DNA of 64,000 nt from RGIG3701 sp030530205. Its GTDB lineage: Bacteria > Planctomycetota > Planctomycetia > Pirellulales > Thermoguttaceae. Below the pieces are notes generated by a model. That model saw only the letters and a program-made list of their open reading frames with translations, was not told where the DNA came from and did no database searches. Where the stretch lies: contig JAUMVK010000010.1 in NCBI GenBank assembly GCA_030530205.1, positions 1-64,000 of the forward strand. The letters are read 5' to 3'. Shown here piece after piece: positions 40,315 through 50,573 of the stretch. How positions within the stretch are numbered: the stretch's first letter is position 1; each line of letters begins with the position of its first letter. The translations under genes were made by a program, and so were the position numbers.

Positions 40315-40344
40315 ACGCGAGAGGTACCGGCCTCTCGCGTTTTT
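40315..40344 (+). terminator. Terminator after the DNA-binding membrane protein
   Basis: A perfect 10-bp stem ACGCGAGAGG/CCTCTCGCGT around a TACCGG loop, followed by TTTT, 35 bp after the stop codon. Confidence 0.85.
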
Positions 40345-40381
40345 CGTGTCTGAATCTGAATTTTCAAAACGAAGGAAAACC

Positions 40382-41536
40382 ATGAAAAAGTTTCTGTTTT
40401 TCGCTTTTGCTCTTTTGGCTGCTTCATTCTGTTTCGCGGACGCTTTTTCCCGAGCTTTGGAACTGCCGGTCGGGATCAGCTGGGAAGGGGCTTCTGTTCG
40501 AGACGCTTTTAACCGGATCCATGAACAGACGGGTGTTCCGATTTGGGTCGATCGGCGGGTCGTGCCCGATGTGAAAATTACAGGGAGTTTCCAGAACGCG
40601 ACTCTTCCACAGATCCTTCGTGAGGCGGTTTATTCGGACTTTCTGAAAGCGCAGGACCTTGAGTTGACCCAGACCTGCTCGCTGCTGTACGTCGGGCCCA
40701 AATCGTTCACGAGGATGCTGCGGACGCTTTGCGAACTGAAACGTGAAGAACTGAAAGAGAATTTGAAGAGCGCTGAACAGAAAAAATGGCTGACCGACCA
40801 CCGGCTTCAGTGGGAACGGCTCGCGGAGCCGAAGATGATTCTGGAGGAGTTGGCGGAAAAGGAAAATTTGGCTGTCAAGGGCTTCAAATCGGTCCCGCAC
40901 GACCTCTGGCCGGAAAAATCGTTTGCGGTCGTGTGCCCGCTTGACGCGTTTCTGCTGATTCTCGGACAGTTTGACCTGACGCTTGCTTTCACGAAGGATG
41001 GCGCGGAGATCGTTCCTCTGAACCCGGAAGAAATCGTTCTGACGAAAGTTTACTCCGCGAAGAAACTCTCTCAAAAGAAACTGGCGGCGGTGAAAGAAGC
41101 GTTCCCGGAGACAAAAATCAAACAGAAACAGGAAAAGGTTCAGATCCGCGCTCTGGCGGAGGTTCACGAGTTTCTCGCTTCGGATTCCAAAACGATGGAG
41201 CATATCTCGGTCGGTTCGTTCACGCTTGCGCAGCTCGGAGGCGGAACGTCGTCGGCCGGCAGAACTCCCGAGGGAGTGGATCGGTCGATCGAGGTCTTTT
41301 CGCTGAAATTCTCGGCTCCCTTCTGGCCAGCGATGAAGCAGCTGTGCAAGCAGCAAAATCTTGAACTGGCTGCGGATACGGACGAACTGGTTGCGGCGGG
41401 AGTTGATTTGGCGCAAGTCGTTTCGATAGACGTCAAGAACGTTTCTCTGGAGAAAATCTTTCAGGAAATCGCGAAAGAGGCCGGCTGTGAGGCGCGGCTG
41501 GTCGGAAATAAAGTGATCGTGAAAGCAAAAAAGTAG
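40382..41536 (+). CDS. Secreted secretin/TonB short-domain (STN)-like protein
   Basis: A 384-residue periplasmic protein. The start at 40382 follows AAGGA and begins with a clear signal peptide ending near C-F-A|D-A-F. The first part (residues ~30-80: L-P-V-G-I-S-W-E-G-A-S-V-R-D-A-F-N-R-I-H-E-Q-T-G) resembles STN domains of secretins and TonB receptors. A second STN-like unit lies near the end (V-S-I-D-V-K-N-V-S-L-E-K-I-F). Between them are two long helical or beta modules of unknown role. It is probably a periplasmic partner of a secretin-like or receptor complex not in the window. It ends in heptamer repeats facing the convergent oxidoreductase gene. Confidence 0.65.
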   Translation: MKKFLFFAFALLAASFCFADAFSRALELPVGISWEGASVRDAFNRIHEQTGVPIWVDRRVVPDVKITGSFQNATLPQILREAVYSDFLKAQDLELTQTCSLLYVGPKSFTRMLRTLCELKREELKENLKSAEQKKWLTDHRLQWERLAEPKMILEELAEKENLAVKGFKSVPHDLWPEKSFAVVCPLDAFLLILGQFDLTLAFTKDGAEIVPLNPEEIVLTKVYSAKKLSQKKLAAVKEAFPETKIKQKQEKVQIRALAEVHEFLASDSKTMEHISVGSFTLAQLGGGTSSAGRTPEGVDRSIEVFSLKFSAPFWPAMKQLCKQQNLELAADTDELVAAGVDLAQVVSIDVKNVSLEKIFQEIAKEAGCEARLVGNKVIVKAKK

Positions 41537-41580
41537 CCAGTGACTACGAATCACTGACTACTTCTTACTACGGACTACTC
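41532..41580. repeat. Heptamer repeat array (ACTACTN type) between convergent genes
   Basis: Seven consecutive 7-bp units: AGTAGCC, AGTGACT, ACGAATC, ACTGACT, ACTTCTT, ACTACGG and ACTACTC. The first overlaps the STN-like gene stop. A short hairpin AGTGA/TCACT is included. Confidence 0.65.
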
Positions 41581-41595
41581 AAAAGAGCCGAAGCC

Positions 41596-42891
41596 TCAGA
41601 TGGTGTGGTTACCGGTTCCCGGCAGCGGAACGAGGTACTCACCATTCTCATTCGGCATCGTCGGCGGATCGCTTTCGGCGGTGTAGGAGGCCGGAGCCAG
41701 GGTCAGCTGGGAGTTCATCAGCTCGTCCCAACCAATGCGCTTACCGGTGTAGCAGACCTCACGGCCGAGAATGGCCAGCATGGAGCTGTAGGCGCCGGTC
41801 ACGCCATCGTTGCGGGCTTCGCCGTTGCGGATGGACTTGAACATATATTTGTGCTCGTTGACGTACATGTCGCATCCAGGGCCGCGGTAACGCCAAATCA
41901 CATTCCCGTCTTTGTCCCAAATCGTGTTCTTCAGGATGCTGGCGTAACCCTTCGTGCCCATGAAGTCGTCGTTCGTGTCGTTGAAGCAGCCATTCTGCTG
42001 ACGGCAGAACGCATGGCATTTGATGCCCTTTTCCCATTCGTAGGTGACGCCCATCATATCGTAAATGTCACCGTAGGCCGGCTGCTCAACACGCACCGCA
42101 CGACCGCCAACGCCCCACGCGCAGACCGGCGGTTTGTCACCCATGACCCACATCGCTTTGTCGAGCGAGTGGACGTGCTGTTCCACGTTGAAGTCGCCGG
42201 AGAGCCAGCAGAAGTTGTACCAGTTGCGGTTCTGGAACATCATTTCCGTGTCGTTCGGCTCACGCGCACGGGTCCAGAGTTTGCCGGTGAGGTACGTTTC
42301 CTGGATCGCCAGAACATCACCGATCTCGCCGCCCAGCACGCGGGCCATCGTTTCCTGAACGGCCGTGTGGTAACGCCAGCACAGACCGCAAACCAGCGTC
42401 AGGCCTTTCTCTTTGCCCATCGCGGCGCTTTCGATCACGCTGCGGACGCCCGCCGGATCAACGGCGACCGGTTTCTCGAAGAAGCAGTGCTTGCCCGCTT
42501 CGACGGCAGCGCGAAGATGGATCGGGCGATAGTGCGGCGTGGTGCAGAGAAGCACGACGTCGGCTTTTTCAATGACCGATTTGTAGCCGTCGAAACCGCT
42601 GAAAACGCAGTCGTCGGTGAGCGGCGCGCGATCACCGTAGGCTTCTTTCAGACCAGCGGCGCAGGCCTTCGCCTTTTCCGGCATCAGGTCCGCAACGGCG
42701 ACGATCTTGGTGTTCTCGTCCGCATCCAGAGCGTTGTGGGCCGCACCAGTTCCACGTCCGCCGCAGCCGACGAGACCGATCTTGATGATGTCGGAGCCTT
42801 CCGCGTGAACGGAACGGGCAAAATTCAGACCACTGAGAGCGACGCTGGCGACCGCGCCGGCTTTCACGAAATTACGGCGGGAAATAGACAT
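41596..42891 (-). CDS. Tat-exported Gfo/Idh/MocA family oxidoreductase
   Basis: A 431-residue dehydrogenase-like protein. The start at 42891 follows AAGGAG and gives a twin-arginine signal (S-R-R-N-F-V-K-A-G-A-V-A) ending near A-R-S-V-H-A|E-G. The NAD(P)-binding motif L-V-G-C-G-G-R-G-T-G-A-A lies at ~46-57 and the family E-K-P (F-F-E-K-P) near 139. Export with a bound nicotinamide cofactor is the usual reason for a Tat signal here, as in glucose-fructose oxidoreductase. Substrate not identifiable. It lies 150 bp downstream of nnrE and has its own promoter at 42943-42971. Confidence 0.88.
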   Translation of the reverse strand: MSISRRNFVKAGAVASVALSGLNFARSVHAEGSDIIKIGLVGCGGRGTGAAHNALDADENTKIVAVADLMPEKAKACAAGLKEAYGDRAPLTDDCVFSGFDGYKSVIEKADVVLLCTTPHYRPIHLRAAVEAGKHCFFEKPVAVDPAGVRSVIESAAMGKEKGLTLVCGLCWRYHTAVQETMARVLGGEIGDVLAIQETYLTGKLWTRAREPNDTEMMFQNRNWYNFCWLSGDFNVEQHVHSLDKAMWVMGDKPPVCAWGVGGRAVRVEQPAYGDIYDMMGVTYEWEKGIKCHAFCRQQNGCFNDTNDDFMGTKGYASILKNTIWDKDGNVIWRYRGPGCDMYVNEHKYMFKSIRNGEARNDGVTGAYSSMLAILGREVCYTGKRIGWDELMNSQLTLAPASYTAESDPPTMPNENGEYLVPLPGTGNHTI

Positions 42892-42942
42892 AAATATCTC
42901 CTTGGATTTAAGGTTGAGGGTTGGAAAACTACAATAAATTCG

Positions 42943-42971
42943 ATTATAAATCAAAAAGATTTTTTCCGCAA
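42943..42971 (-). promoter_or_regulatory. Promoter of the Tat-exported oxidoreductase
   Basis: On the minus strand, TTGCGG (42966-42971) and TATAAT (42943-42948) are spaced by 17 bp, about 50 bp before the start. Confidence 0.65.
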
Positions 42972-43041
42972 GGGGCGGTGGGGGCAGAAATGTGAGTTTT
43001 TTTCGCATTTTTTTAGAGAATGACACTTTCAACGGGATTTT

Positions 43042-43740
43042 TTAACCCCGAACCTCCATTTCGTACCTGCGAACCTCTTCCAGCGGGATCCCGATGTCTG
43101 AAACGAGCAGCTTGCCGACGTACGGTTCCGCCTCAGGGAGCACCAGACCCGGCTTGGCTGCGGTGAGCGTGACCGTCACGGAAGAACGGACCGTAAAGGC
43201 CGACGGAGTCCCTGTTTCACAGTCCAGCCCGGAAGGAAGATCGATCGCCAACGTTCGGAGCGAATGAGCGTTTAACCACGTGATTACCGTGTCCATCGGC
43301 GCACGAGGCGTTCCGGCCGCGCCCGTTCCGAGCAATGCGTCAATGCACGAGAAAATGGGAAACTGGTCCGCGATCGAGTTCAAAACTTCCGTCACGTTTG
43401 CCGCCTCGAACAAAGATTCCATCGGAATTTTCAGTTTCCTGGCCACTTCGTACTGAAGGAGCGCTTCCCCCCGAAAACGTGCGGGGTCTGCGCAAAGAAA
43501 AATCCGACTGGAGTAATTTCTCGTTTTGAGCTGACGTGCCACGGCCAGACCATCCCCCGCGTTGTTCCCGGTCCCGCAGAAGATGAACGTTTCTTCGCCC
43601 GGCTGAAGGGAAAACTCACGCAGGTAAATATCCGTGATCCCCCGGGCGGCGTTTTCCATCAAAACTTCGCCCGGCAGTCCGATCCCTTCAATGACCGTCC
43701 GCTCAAGCCTGCGTACCGTATCACGTGAAAGGACGTTCAT
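43042..43740 (-). CDS. nnrE: NAD(P)H-hydrate epimerase
   Basis: A 232-residue YjeF-N-domain protein that epimerises damaged (hydrated) NAD(P)H so that a dehydratase can repair it. Visible motifs are L-M-E-N-A-A-R-G near the start, the G-T-G-N-N-A-G-D-G nucleotide-type loop (residues ~55-63), D-A-L-L-G-T-G near 132, and A-I-D-L-P-S-G-L-D at ~163-171. No C-terminal dehydratase domain is fused. Its ATG overlaps the stop codon of the second giant gene in an ATGA overlap (43737-43740), so translation is probably coupled to that long secreted protein. Confidence 0.92.
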   Translation of the reverse strand: MNVLSRDTVRRLERTVIEGIGLPGEVLMENAARGITDIYLREFSLQPGEETFIFCGTGNNAGDGLAVARQLKTRNYSSRIFLCADPARFRGEALLQYEVARKLKIPMESLFEAANVTEVLNSIADQFPIFSCIDALLGTGAAGTPRAPMDTVITWLNAHSLRTLAIDLPSGLDCETGTPSAFTVRSSVTVTLTAAKPGLVLPEAEPYVGKLLVSDIGIPLEEVRRYEMEVRG

Positions 43741-46700
43741 GTGACTTCCTCTTCAAAAATCGAGTCCACCAATGCGTTTGCTGTCTGTTGGATGGCTGGC
43801 GAGGATGCGAGGGATTCTATCAACGCTTCTTTGTCCACGATACCTGACGAAAGGATCGTCGTGCAGCCGAGTGACTCGTCGCCGTTCTGGATCCACGGCT
43901 CTACCGCCAGACCGGGCGAAGAACTTTCCGCCGGAGCGCTGACGGGGGCGCTGTCCTGAACGGCCGGGTTCAGCGAATCAACGTCCTCAAACAAAGCGAT
44001 TTCGGCTGTCATATTCTGCGGTATTGCGAAAAGTGTTACATTCGACAAAGCGGCAGATAAAACAATTGGCGCATCGAGAGCTTCCTCTTTGTATTTCAGG
44101 CGGAAGTTCTGACCGGTGAGTCCGTCATTGATCTGATTTGGATTTACCGTCGAGTAGTTGGAATTGTCCGCGGAGGTCTTATACTGGAAAAGCTCCAATT
44201 CGCTTTCCGTTTTATTGAAGGAAACCGTGAAAATCGGGGACCTGCCAATGACGTCCGGCTCGACGACAAGTTCCAGAATGCAGCTGTAATTCCCATCGGT
44301 TCCACAAGCGCAGAGAGCATCGAGGTTGAAAACATCCACCGCGGCGACTTTGGCGAGAACCGAAGTGACGTCCGTTTCTTCATTCACGGTAATTTCCTTG
44401 TCGAGCAAGGAGCGGGAATTGACGGTTTTTACTTCACCACCCATCACTTTGACGGTCGTATTGAACCCCAAAGCGTTGTTCGTGTACGGAATACCATACT
44501 GGTCGTAAAGTTCTTTGGAAACGAGCGGCAAATCGACCTTGAGCCAGATTTGCATATTGAAATCCAGGTATTTAAGCTGATGCGCGTCATCCGCGTTGTC
44601 CTCATCGTACACCCTCTGGGAATAATCGACGGGAGAGTCCACATTGACCAGGCTCTTCGGCGGGGTCGTACTCGTCGGCGTCGCTTCATAGGGTTTCGTT
44701 ACGGAGGCGGTCAGCGTAAACGGCTGGTCGTATTCCATACGCACGTTGAAATTGATCGTTTTGCCGTTATTCATTTTGGCCGTCAACGCGATCGGCGAAC
44801 GGTCCTGTTCAACATTATACGGGCTGTACGCCACGACCAGGTGATTCGCGCTGTTCAGCGTGATTTGGGAAATCGCGTGCTCCTCGGGGATGGTGAAGTT
44901 CTCGAGGCTCGTCAATTCCAAGTTCGTGAATTCATAGGTAAGCACATCATCATCGTCGTAGTAGGTTCCAAGTATCTTGGCTCTGACGGTTTCGGCATCC
45001 CCGGAAACGTCGAGGCTTTCGTCGATTACCGTATCCGTATAAACCAGATTGATAGTGGTCCACGTGCTGGAGGTTTGGCCGTCGGAATTGACAAAAATGA
45101 TTTCCACTTTGTTGTTCGAAGGCGTTAGTGTGTATTGGTCGTTCGAGTCGGGAACGAGATCGAGCACCCGAAGCTCCGAATCCGCGTACACGTTCTCGCC
45201 GGTGACCTGAATCGTCTGGCCGTCGTCAAAAACGAGAGCCCACGTCGTAGAATTGAGACGTTCGATTTCAAACGTGTTTTCGCCGAGAGGCAGCTCGATC
45301 GAATCTTGCGAAACGATGGGAACTCCTGGCTGTACACCTGTTTGACGACGTACAAATTCTCCTATTTTTTGGCCATCCAGGAGGAGAGAGAAGACACCGT
45401 AATTAAGTGAACCTTCCGCGAAATCAATGGAAAGGGCGTACTGAATGTCCGTCACCTGAACGCACGTAAAAGTACATTCTTCCGTGTTGAAGTAAAACGT
45501 TCCGCTCCCATTGCCAAGGTCCAGCTGGCTGCTGTTTCCGTCTTCGTCGGTGACAGTCAAAAGCATGGACGACTCGTTGGGAAGGATCAAATCACATGTC
45601 ATCAGGGCGCCTGATTCGGTCGTAATTGGGAAAGAACCGTCTAACTTGAGGTTCCTCAGCGAGTTTTTCGCATAAGATGAAACGAGGTTTACCGTAAAAT
45701 TCTGGGTAATTCTCGCTCCGAACTCATCCGTCATCGAAACAATGAACGCTCCTGCGAGAATAGGCTGTGCTTGTGAGGGGGCTTCTGTCGTGTCCAGTGT
45801 CAAAAGGCCGTCCTCGGTGCAGGAACGAACGGAAATCGGACCGGTGCCAAGGATTTTGGCCGTGAAAACCGGAGCCGTTTCTGCGTCTGCTTCATCCGAG
45901 AAGAACGGAGTCAAATCGATTTCCGTCCCGGATTCCGTCCACGCCGCATAGATGCCGGAGTCTTTGGCGATTGCTCCAACACTGGAAAGCCGCGGCGCCG
46001 CATTGTACACCACTTTATACGTGGCGGAACTATGATTTCCTGCCAGATCTTCGTCGTAAACCCTCAGATTATTCAGGCCGTAATCCAACGGAAATTCTCC
46101 GCTTTCCGTCAGTTCTCTCGAATAGCTCCGGTTTACATCAGCGGCGGGGACATTCAGTTCCATATTGACGGCGGGATTCATATCCCAATCAGGAGCGGCC
46201 CACGACATGGAATCGGCGGAAGGTCCCGTGGTTTCCCGCTTCGCGATGGAATCGTAGTCCAGTTCATAGAGGTTGGAAGTAATGACCGGCGGCACCGTGT
46301 CGAGGACCGTCCGCACTTCGTTAGTTTCCTCGGCAAGTGTAGCATTTGTCGTTTTCACGGTGAAGATCCACAGACCATCCGGCATTCCGTACGCCTGCGG
46401 GTCCACGCTGAACATCGGGTCAGTGCGCAAACCCGGGCCGGAGACCCAGGCGCCGTTCTGGTAAATGCCGTTCCAGAGGTTGACCGTTTTCGCGCCGTTC
46501 GTTCCGGTAAGTGTCACGGTCAGACCGTACTCGTTGTCCAAATTGGAAATTTCTCCTTCACCTTCTAGTGTAAAGGTTAAAGCGTTGACGTAATCGGAAT
46601 TCTCTCCGTTTGTCGAGGCAATGGAAACACTCCAAATGACGGAGGGCACGCGGTTGATCACGAACGGAATGGTCTGATACTCGCCGTTTTCCTCTGTGGA

Positions 46701-49700
46701 TTCTTTCGGATTCGCGTTAGCGTCTTTGCCGTAGAAATGGATCTCGTACTCACCGTCGGCCAGTTCCAGCGGTTCGCCTTCGTCATCCAGCAAATCGGTT
46801 AGGTCCAGCGTGTACCGATTGTTTTCATCCGCGGCAAGCTGCAGATCCTCAACGGTTGCCACCCGCGTCTTTTGTGTGTCATTGACCTGATAAATCGCGA
46901 GGCTTGCCTTATCGATCCCGGAAGAATCGTACAGCGTACCGGAGATGGTTTTACCCGTGGAGAGGTTCATGAAGAAGGTTCCATCGAGGACCGTTCCGTC
47001 TGTCGTCAGGTTGATCCAGCGCGGGTAGTCCCCATCCTGAGACTTGCTCGCGATCACGGAAATTGTGACTTCGGTAAGTGGTTCATTTTCGACAGACGCC
47101 GAGACAGTGAGTGTCATGTCGCTGGTCAGCTCGTCCCACTGGATCGAGAGCATGTCGCCATCATCCAATTCCCAGCCATCCAGCGGACCATTCACGTTAA
47201 AAGCGAGATTCTTCGTTTCACTTTCGAAGATAAAGAGGTCGTGAAGATCCAGAGTCTTTTCCGAAGCTCCTTCCGTTTGGACCAGATGGTATTCGCCGTC
47301 CTGAACCAAATCTGAAAGGGCGGCTTTGCACAGGAACTCGTAAGCCCACGTAGTTTCATGCCCCATTTCGTCCGCGACGATGATTTCGAGGCGCGTATCC
47401 GGGTAAGCCAGAACGAAATTCGCGGGATCAAAGGCGGTCCCCTCGTCCGTTTCGTCCTTAACATTGTACATCTTGCAGAAAATCGTCGTTTCGGAAAGGT
47501 CCGTCACGGTGACGTCCAGAGAGAGCATATCGGTCGCCGTCTCGGCAAATCCGCCGTTTTGCAGGGTGGTCCCATCCCGCTTGACCGTAATCACCGGAGC
47601 AGTTCTGTCCACAATGTAAGGTTCAGTCTCGGTCTGGAAAGTCTCCTGTTCCGAGGCGTTCGTAAATTCATACGTGAAAATATAGGCTCCATCATCCAGA
47701 GCTGAAGATTTATAGACCCACGTATAATCCTCATTAAGAGCGCCGTCTTCATCGAACGTAACCGTCGTTGTAGCAAAAAGTGTATCAGCGTCACTGTAAA
47801 CGTTAATCGTCACGCCCTCAAGCCGATCGAGTTCCCTGGACTCTTCGATTTGGGAAATCGAGAATTCGGGTGTCGGATCATTCTCACTTTCGATCGAAAC
47901 TTCCAAACACGTTGGAGCTGGTTGAGCGTAGCGGTAAATTTCATAATCCAGAGCATTATCGCCATTCTTTTGGCTGGCATGGATGGTGTATTTACCTTCT
48001 GCAAGAGGGACGATTTCTCCTTCCTCATCGACTTCGTTCAGAGTCAGGGTGAAACTGGTGCTTTGGCCTACCGTGTTCTCTGTAAAGGTGAGGCGCCAGT
48101 CATTATAAATCTTCGTATGTCCGGGCGCGGCATAAACCTCGGTCAAGTCCACGTCTTCGATGATGGGTTCTTCCGCATCGGCAAAGTAAATGTCCACGAC
48201 TCCCGGTGACGCGGGGTTCACGAGATTGCCGTTCAGCGTAATGCCGCTGGTCTTGACAATGTGGAAGTTCTGGTTGGGCAGTTCGTTCCGAACCGTCACG
48301 TCTGTCCAGAGCGCCGTACTGAGGCACAGGTTGATATGGATCGTCAAGGACTGCTCGCCCGAAGCGGTTTTGGCGAGTACCACGATCGATTCTGTGGCGG
48401 GTGATTCAGCGGTTTCTTTAAATTGATAGTTAAAAGTGCCGGGATGCTGCGGATCTTCCGTCAGACTGTCCAGATTTACAAGGCTGCAAGTAATGGCAAA
48501 CGTAAGGCCAGACTGATAGTTAAAATAGTCGTAAAGGTTCAGACTGCCGGACTTGGTCGAGGTATATTCCGTAACGTTTGTGCCCTGCGTCGGTTCCAGC
48601 TCCGCTTCATAGTAAACTTTGCACGTGGTGGAAGTTGAATTCCCGGCTTTGTCCGTGGCGGTGAATGTGATCGTGTTCAATCCTTCCGCGAGGGTGAACG
48701 TATAAGCGCCTGCCGATTCGGTGTGCTCCAGGTCGCCAGTGTAACGGACTGTCGCATCGTCGTTGGTTTTCGGGGTCAAAGTAAGAGTTTGGGACGTGAC
48801 CGGCATATAATCTTTGCCCTCGGGAACCACGTACCCTTCGATTCGGAGCGAGGGGGCGGTGAAATCCACGTTCACGACGGCCGTGACCGTGCCACTTCCG
48901 TAAACGTTACCGGCAAGGTCCGTGATCTTCACGGTGTACGTGTGTGCGCCTTCCTCCACGTCGGTCATGGAAATGTAAGCGTCTGAGGCTTTGGTCAGCC
49001 GTTTACTGGCGATCTCTTTGCCATTTTCGGAGACGTAAAGGTAAATCCCGTACGGCTCGGCCGCCAAAACGTCCGCCAGTGTGTCCGCGTCTCCCTCCAG
49101 CGTGTAATTGACCTTCAGATCAAAATCCGCCTGGTTCGTGGAGTACACGTCGTCCTCGTTCGGAGTACTGCCGATGTACACTTTGGAAGCGCGGATCTCC
49201 GGGGCGGTCAGGTCAATGACGATGGCGTAGAGGCTCGTCCCGAAATTATTGTCGAGGATCATTTCGAGCGTGCCTTCCTGAAGCTGGCCGCTGGTCGGGG
49301 TGATGGTGAACACTCCGTTCTGGTTCGCGTAATTAAAGGTCAGCGTATCGCTCGCAGACCCGTCTTCGTTCGTGAGCGTGACCCGTCCGCTCGACTGCGT
49401 GAGGTCGAAATCGTCGGTCGAGTACGTGCCGTCGTCGGTCGTGTAGATGAAATTGCCGGTTGTCGCATCGGTTTTACCGCTGATGGAAGACGTTTTGTTC
49501 GACGTGAAGGTGTTTTCGGCCCCATCGACTTGCGCAGGCGTTTCACCGCCGACTTTCAGAGCGCTGATCGTCGGGTTGGTCGTGATGGTCGGATTCAGAA
49601 CGATCGTGTCCGAAAAGTTCGGCTCGATGACGTTTCGGAACGTTTCCATCTCGAGCTTGCCGTTCCCGTTCAGATCATACAATGTGTCCACATTATTCCG

Positions 49701-50261
49701 GAGGTCGATCCCGAACAGGATCTTAAAGCGTTCGATGTAGGCTGCGCTGGTCCCCTGCGCGATGTGAGCCCAGCCTTTGAACTGGTTATATTCTGAAACG
49801 CTTACCACGTTGTCAGCGTTCAAATCGCCGGCCATGATGAAACGAACCTCGTAAGATTGATCCTCCAGTTCGGGGCCCACTTCAAAAACGTATGTTTTGT
49901 CATTCGAGATGAGGTACTTCGCCAGAAAAGATGCCGTGTTATTTTCGATTTTTGAGCTGAGAAATTCCACTTTTCCTTCGCCCTCTGCAGCCGATGCGTC
50001 TCTAATCGAGACGGAGAAATCATCGGTCAGCTGTGTGCCGTCTGTCGGGCGCACTTCCAGGATCACGTATCGGCTTTCATTCGATTCCTGATTGGAAAAC
50101 GTCGCATGGAACGTGTTCTGTTCCATAGGCGTAAAACCAATCGCGTCAAGAAGCTGGCGGTCCTCAAGAGCTTCGAGCTGCGGAGTACGCTTCAGAAGAT
50201 TACTTTTCCCGCACGGTTTCCGACCAGAAATAAAACGAAAGGAATTTTTTTTGAACGACAT
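43737..50261 (-). CDS. Giant LEPR-XLL protein with dockerin-like and Ig-like domains
   Basis: A 2,174-residue exported protein. The start at 50261 is backed by a GAGGTGA site. Residues 29-40 read L-E-A-L-E-D-R-Q-L-L-D-A, the LEPR-XLL-type motif after a basic N-terminus. Residues ~145-210 form a dockerin-like pair of calcium loops (D-L-N-A-D-N and D-L-N-G-N-G-K-L-E). The rest is a long series of Ig-like/bacterial Big repeats, recognisable by repeated A-G-N-x-x-S and T-A-P-x-I segments around residues 320-560 and later. The C-terminus is Glu-rich. It is probably a surface or matrix protein that binds cohesin-type partners. It lies upstream of, and is coupled to, nnrE. Confidence 0.83.
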   Translation of the reverse strand: MSFKKNSFRFISGRKPCGKSNLLKRTPQLEALEDRQLLDAIGFTPMEQNTFHATFSNQESNESRYVILEVRPTDGTQLTDDFSVSIRDASAAEGEGKVEFLSSKIENNTASFLAKYLISNDKTYVFEVGPELEDQSYEVRFIMAGDLNADNVVSVSEYNQFKGWAHIAQGTSAAYIERFKILFGIDLRNNVDTLYDLNGNGKLEMETFRNVIEPNFSDTIVLNPTITTNPTISALKVGGETPAQVDGAENTFTSNKTSSISGKTDATTGNFIYTTDDGTYSTDDFDLTQSSGRVTLTNEDGSASDTLTFNYANQNGVFTITPTSGQLQEGTLEMILDNNFGTSLYAIVIDLTAPEIRASKVYIGSTPNEDDVYSTNQADFDLKVNYTLEGDADTLADVLAAEPYGIYLYVSENGKEIASKRLTKASDAYISMTDVEEGAHTYTVKITDLAGNVYGSGTVTAVVNVDFTAPSLRIEGYVVPEGKDYMPVTSQTLTLTPKTNDDATVRYTGDLEHTESAGAYTFTLAEGLNTITFTATDKAGNSTSTTCKVYYEAELEPTQGTNVTEYTSTKSGSLNLYDYFNYQSGLTFAITCSLVNLDSLTEDPQHPGTFNYQFKETAESPATESIVVLAKTASGEQSLTIHINLCLSTALWTDVTVRNELPNQNFHIVKTSGITLNGNLVNPASPGVVDIYFADAEEPIIEDVDLTEVYAAPGHTKIYNDWRLTFTENTVGQSTSFTLTLNEVDEEGEIVPLAEGKYTIHASQKNGDNALDYEIYRYAQPAPTCLEVSIESENDPTPEFSISQIEESRELDRLEGVTINVYSDADTLFATTTVTFDEDGALNEDYTWVYKSSALDDGAYIFTYEFTNASEQETFQTETEPYIVDRTAPVITVKRDGTTLQNGGFAETATDMLSLDVTVTDLSETTIFCKMYNVKDETDEGTAFDPANFVLAYPDTRLEIIVADEMGHETTWAYEFLCKAALSDLVQDGEYHLVQTEGASEKTLDLHDLFIFESETKNLAFNVNGPLDGWELDDGDMLSIQWDELTSDMTLTVSASVENEPLTEVTISVIASKSQDGDYPRWINLTTDGTVLDGTFFMNLSTGKTISGTLYDSSGIDKASLAIYQVNDTQKTRVATVEDLQLAADENNRYTLDLTDLLDDEGEPLELADGEYEIHFYGKDANANPKESTEENGEYQTIPFVINRVPSVIWSVSIASTNGENSDYVNALTFTLEGEGEISNLDNEYGLTVTLTGTNGAKTVNLWNGIYQNGAWVSGPGLRTDPMFSVDPQAYGMPDGLWIFTVKTTNATLAEETNEVRTVLDTVPPVITSNLYELDYDSIAKRETTGPSADSMSWAAPDWDMNPAVNMELNVPAADVNRSYSRELTESGEFPLDYGLNNLRVYDEDLAGNHSSATYKVVYNAAPRLSSVGAIAKDSGIYAAWTESGTEIDLTPFFSDEADAETAPVFTAKILGTGPISVRSCTEDGLLTLDTTEAPSQAQPILAGAFIVSMTDEFGARITQNFTVNLVSSYAKNSLRNLKLDGSFPITTESGALMTCDLILPNESSMLLTVTDEDGNSSQLDLGNGSGTFYFNTEECTFTCVQVTDIQYALSIDFAEGSLNYGVFSLLLDGQKIGEFVRRQTGVQPGVPIVSQDSIELPLGENTFEIERLNSTTWALVFDDGQTIQVTGENVYADSELRVLDLVPDSNDQYTLTPSNNKVEIIFVNSDGQTSSTWTTINLVYTDTVIDESLDVSGDAETVRAKILGTYYDDDDVLTYEFTNLELTSLENFTIPEEHAISQITLNSANHLVVAYSPYNVEQDRSPIALTAKMNNGKTINFNVRMEYDQPFTLTASVTKPYEATPTSTTPPKSLVNVDSPVDYSQRVYDEDNADDAHQLKYLDFNMQIWLKVDLPLVSKELYDQYGIPYTNNALGFNTTVKVMGGEVKTVNSRSLLDKEITVNEETDVTSVLAKVAAVDVFNLDALCACGTDGNYSCILELVVEPDVIGRSPIFTVSFNKTESELELFQYKTSADNSNYSTVNPNQINDGLTGQNFRLKYKEEALDAPIVLSAALSNVTLFAIPQNMTAEIALFEDVDSLNPAVQDSAPVSAPAESSSPGLAVEPWIQNGDESLGCTTILSSGIVDKEALIESLASSPAIQQTANALVDSIFEEEVT

Positions 50262-50573
50262 GGAATCACCTCAAATAATAAAAACGGTTGCCGTATTTTC
50301 CGCATGGCAAAACGGCTGCATATTTATTAATATGTCAAAACCTTGGAAAAGTTCATTTCAAAGATGGAAATTTCAGAATTTGGGGAAAATAAACTGAAAA
50401 TCCTTCTTATCAACTTTATACCATCAAATATTATACACAGTTTTTCAGAAAATTTCGTCATAATCCTCATAAAATTCCAAAATTTGTGAAAATTTACAAA
50501 AAAATGAATCAGGAGAGACACATGAAGATCCAAGCGCCAAGTTTCTGGTGTGGATCAACCCATTGATTATCCG
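50262..50573 (-). promoter_or_regulatory. 312-bp leader and promoter region of the second giant gene
   Basis: AT-rich, no gene. On the minus strand a TATAAT box lies at 50430-50435 but its -35 box is weak. Between it and the start codon are an inverted CATATT/AATATG stretch (near 50318-50334) and TTGCC/GGCAA (near 50287-50309), suggesting a structured leader. Confidence 0.4.
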
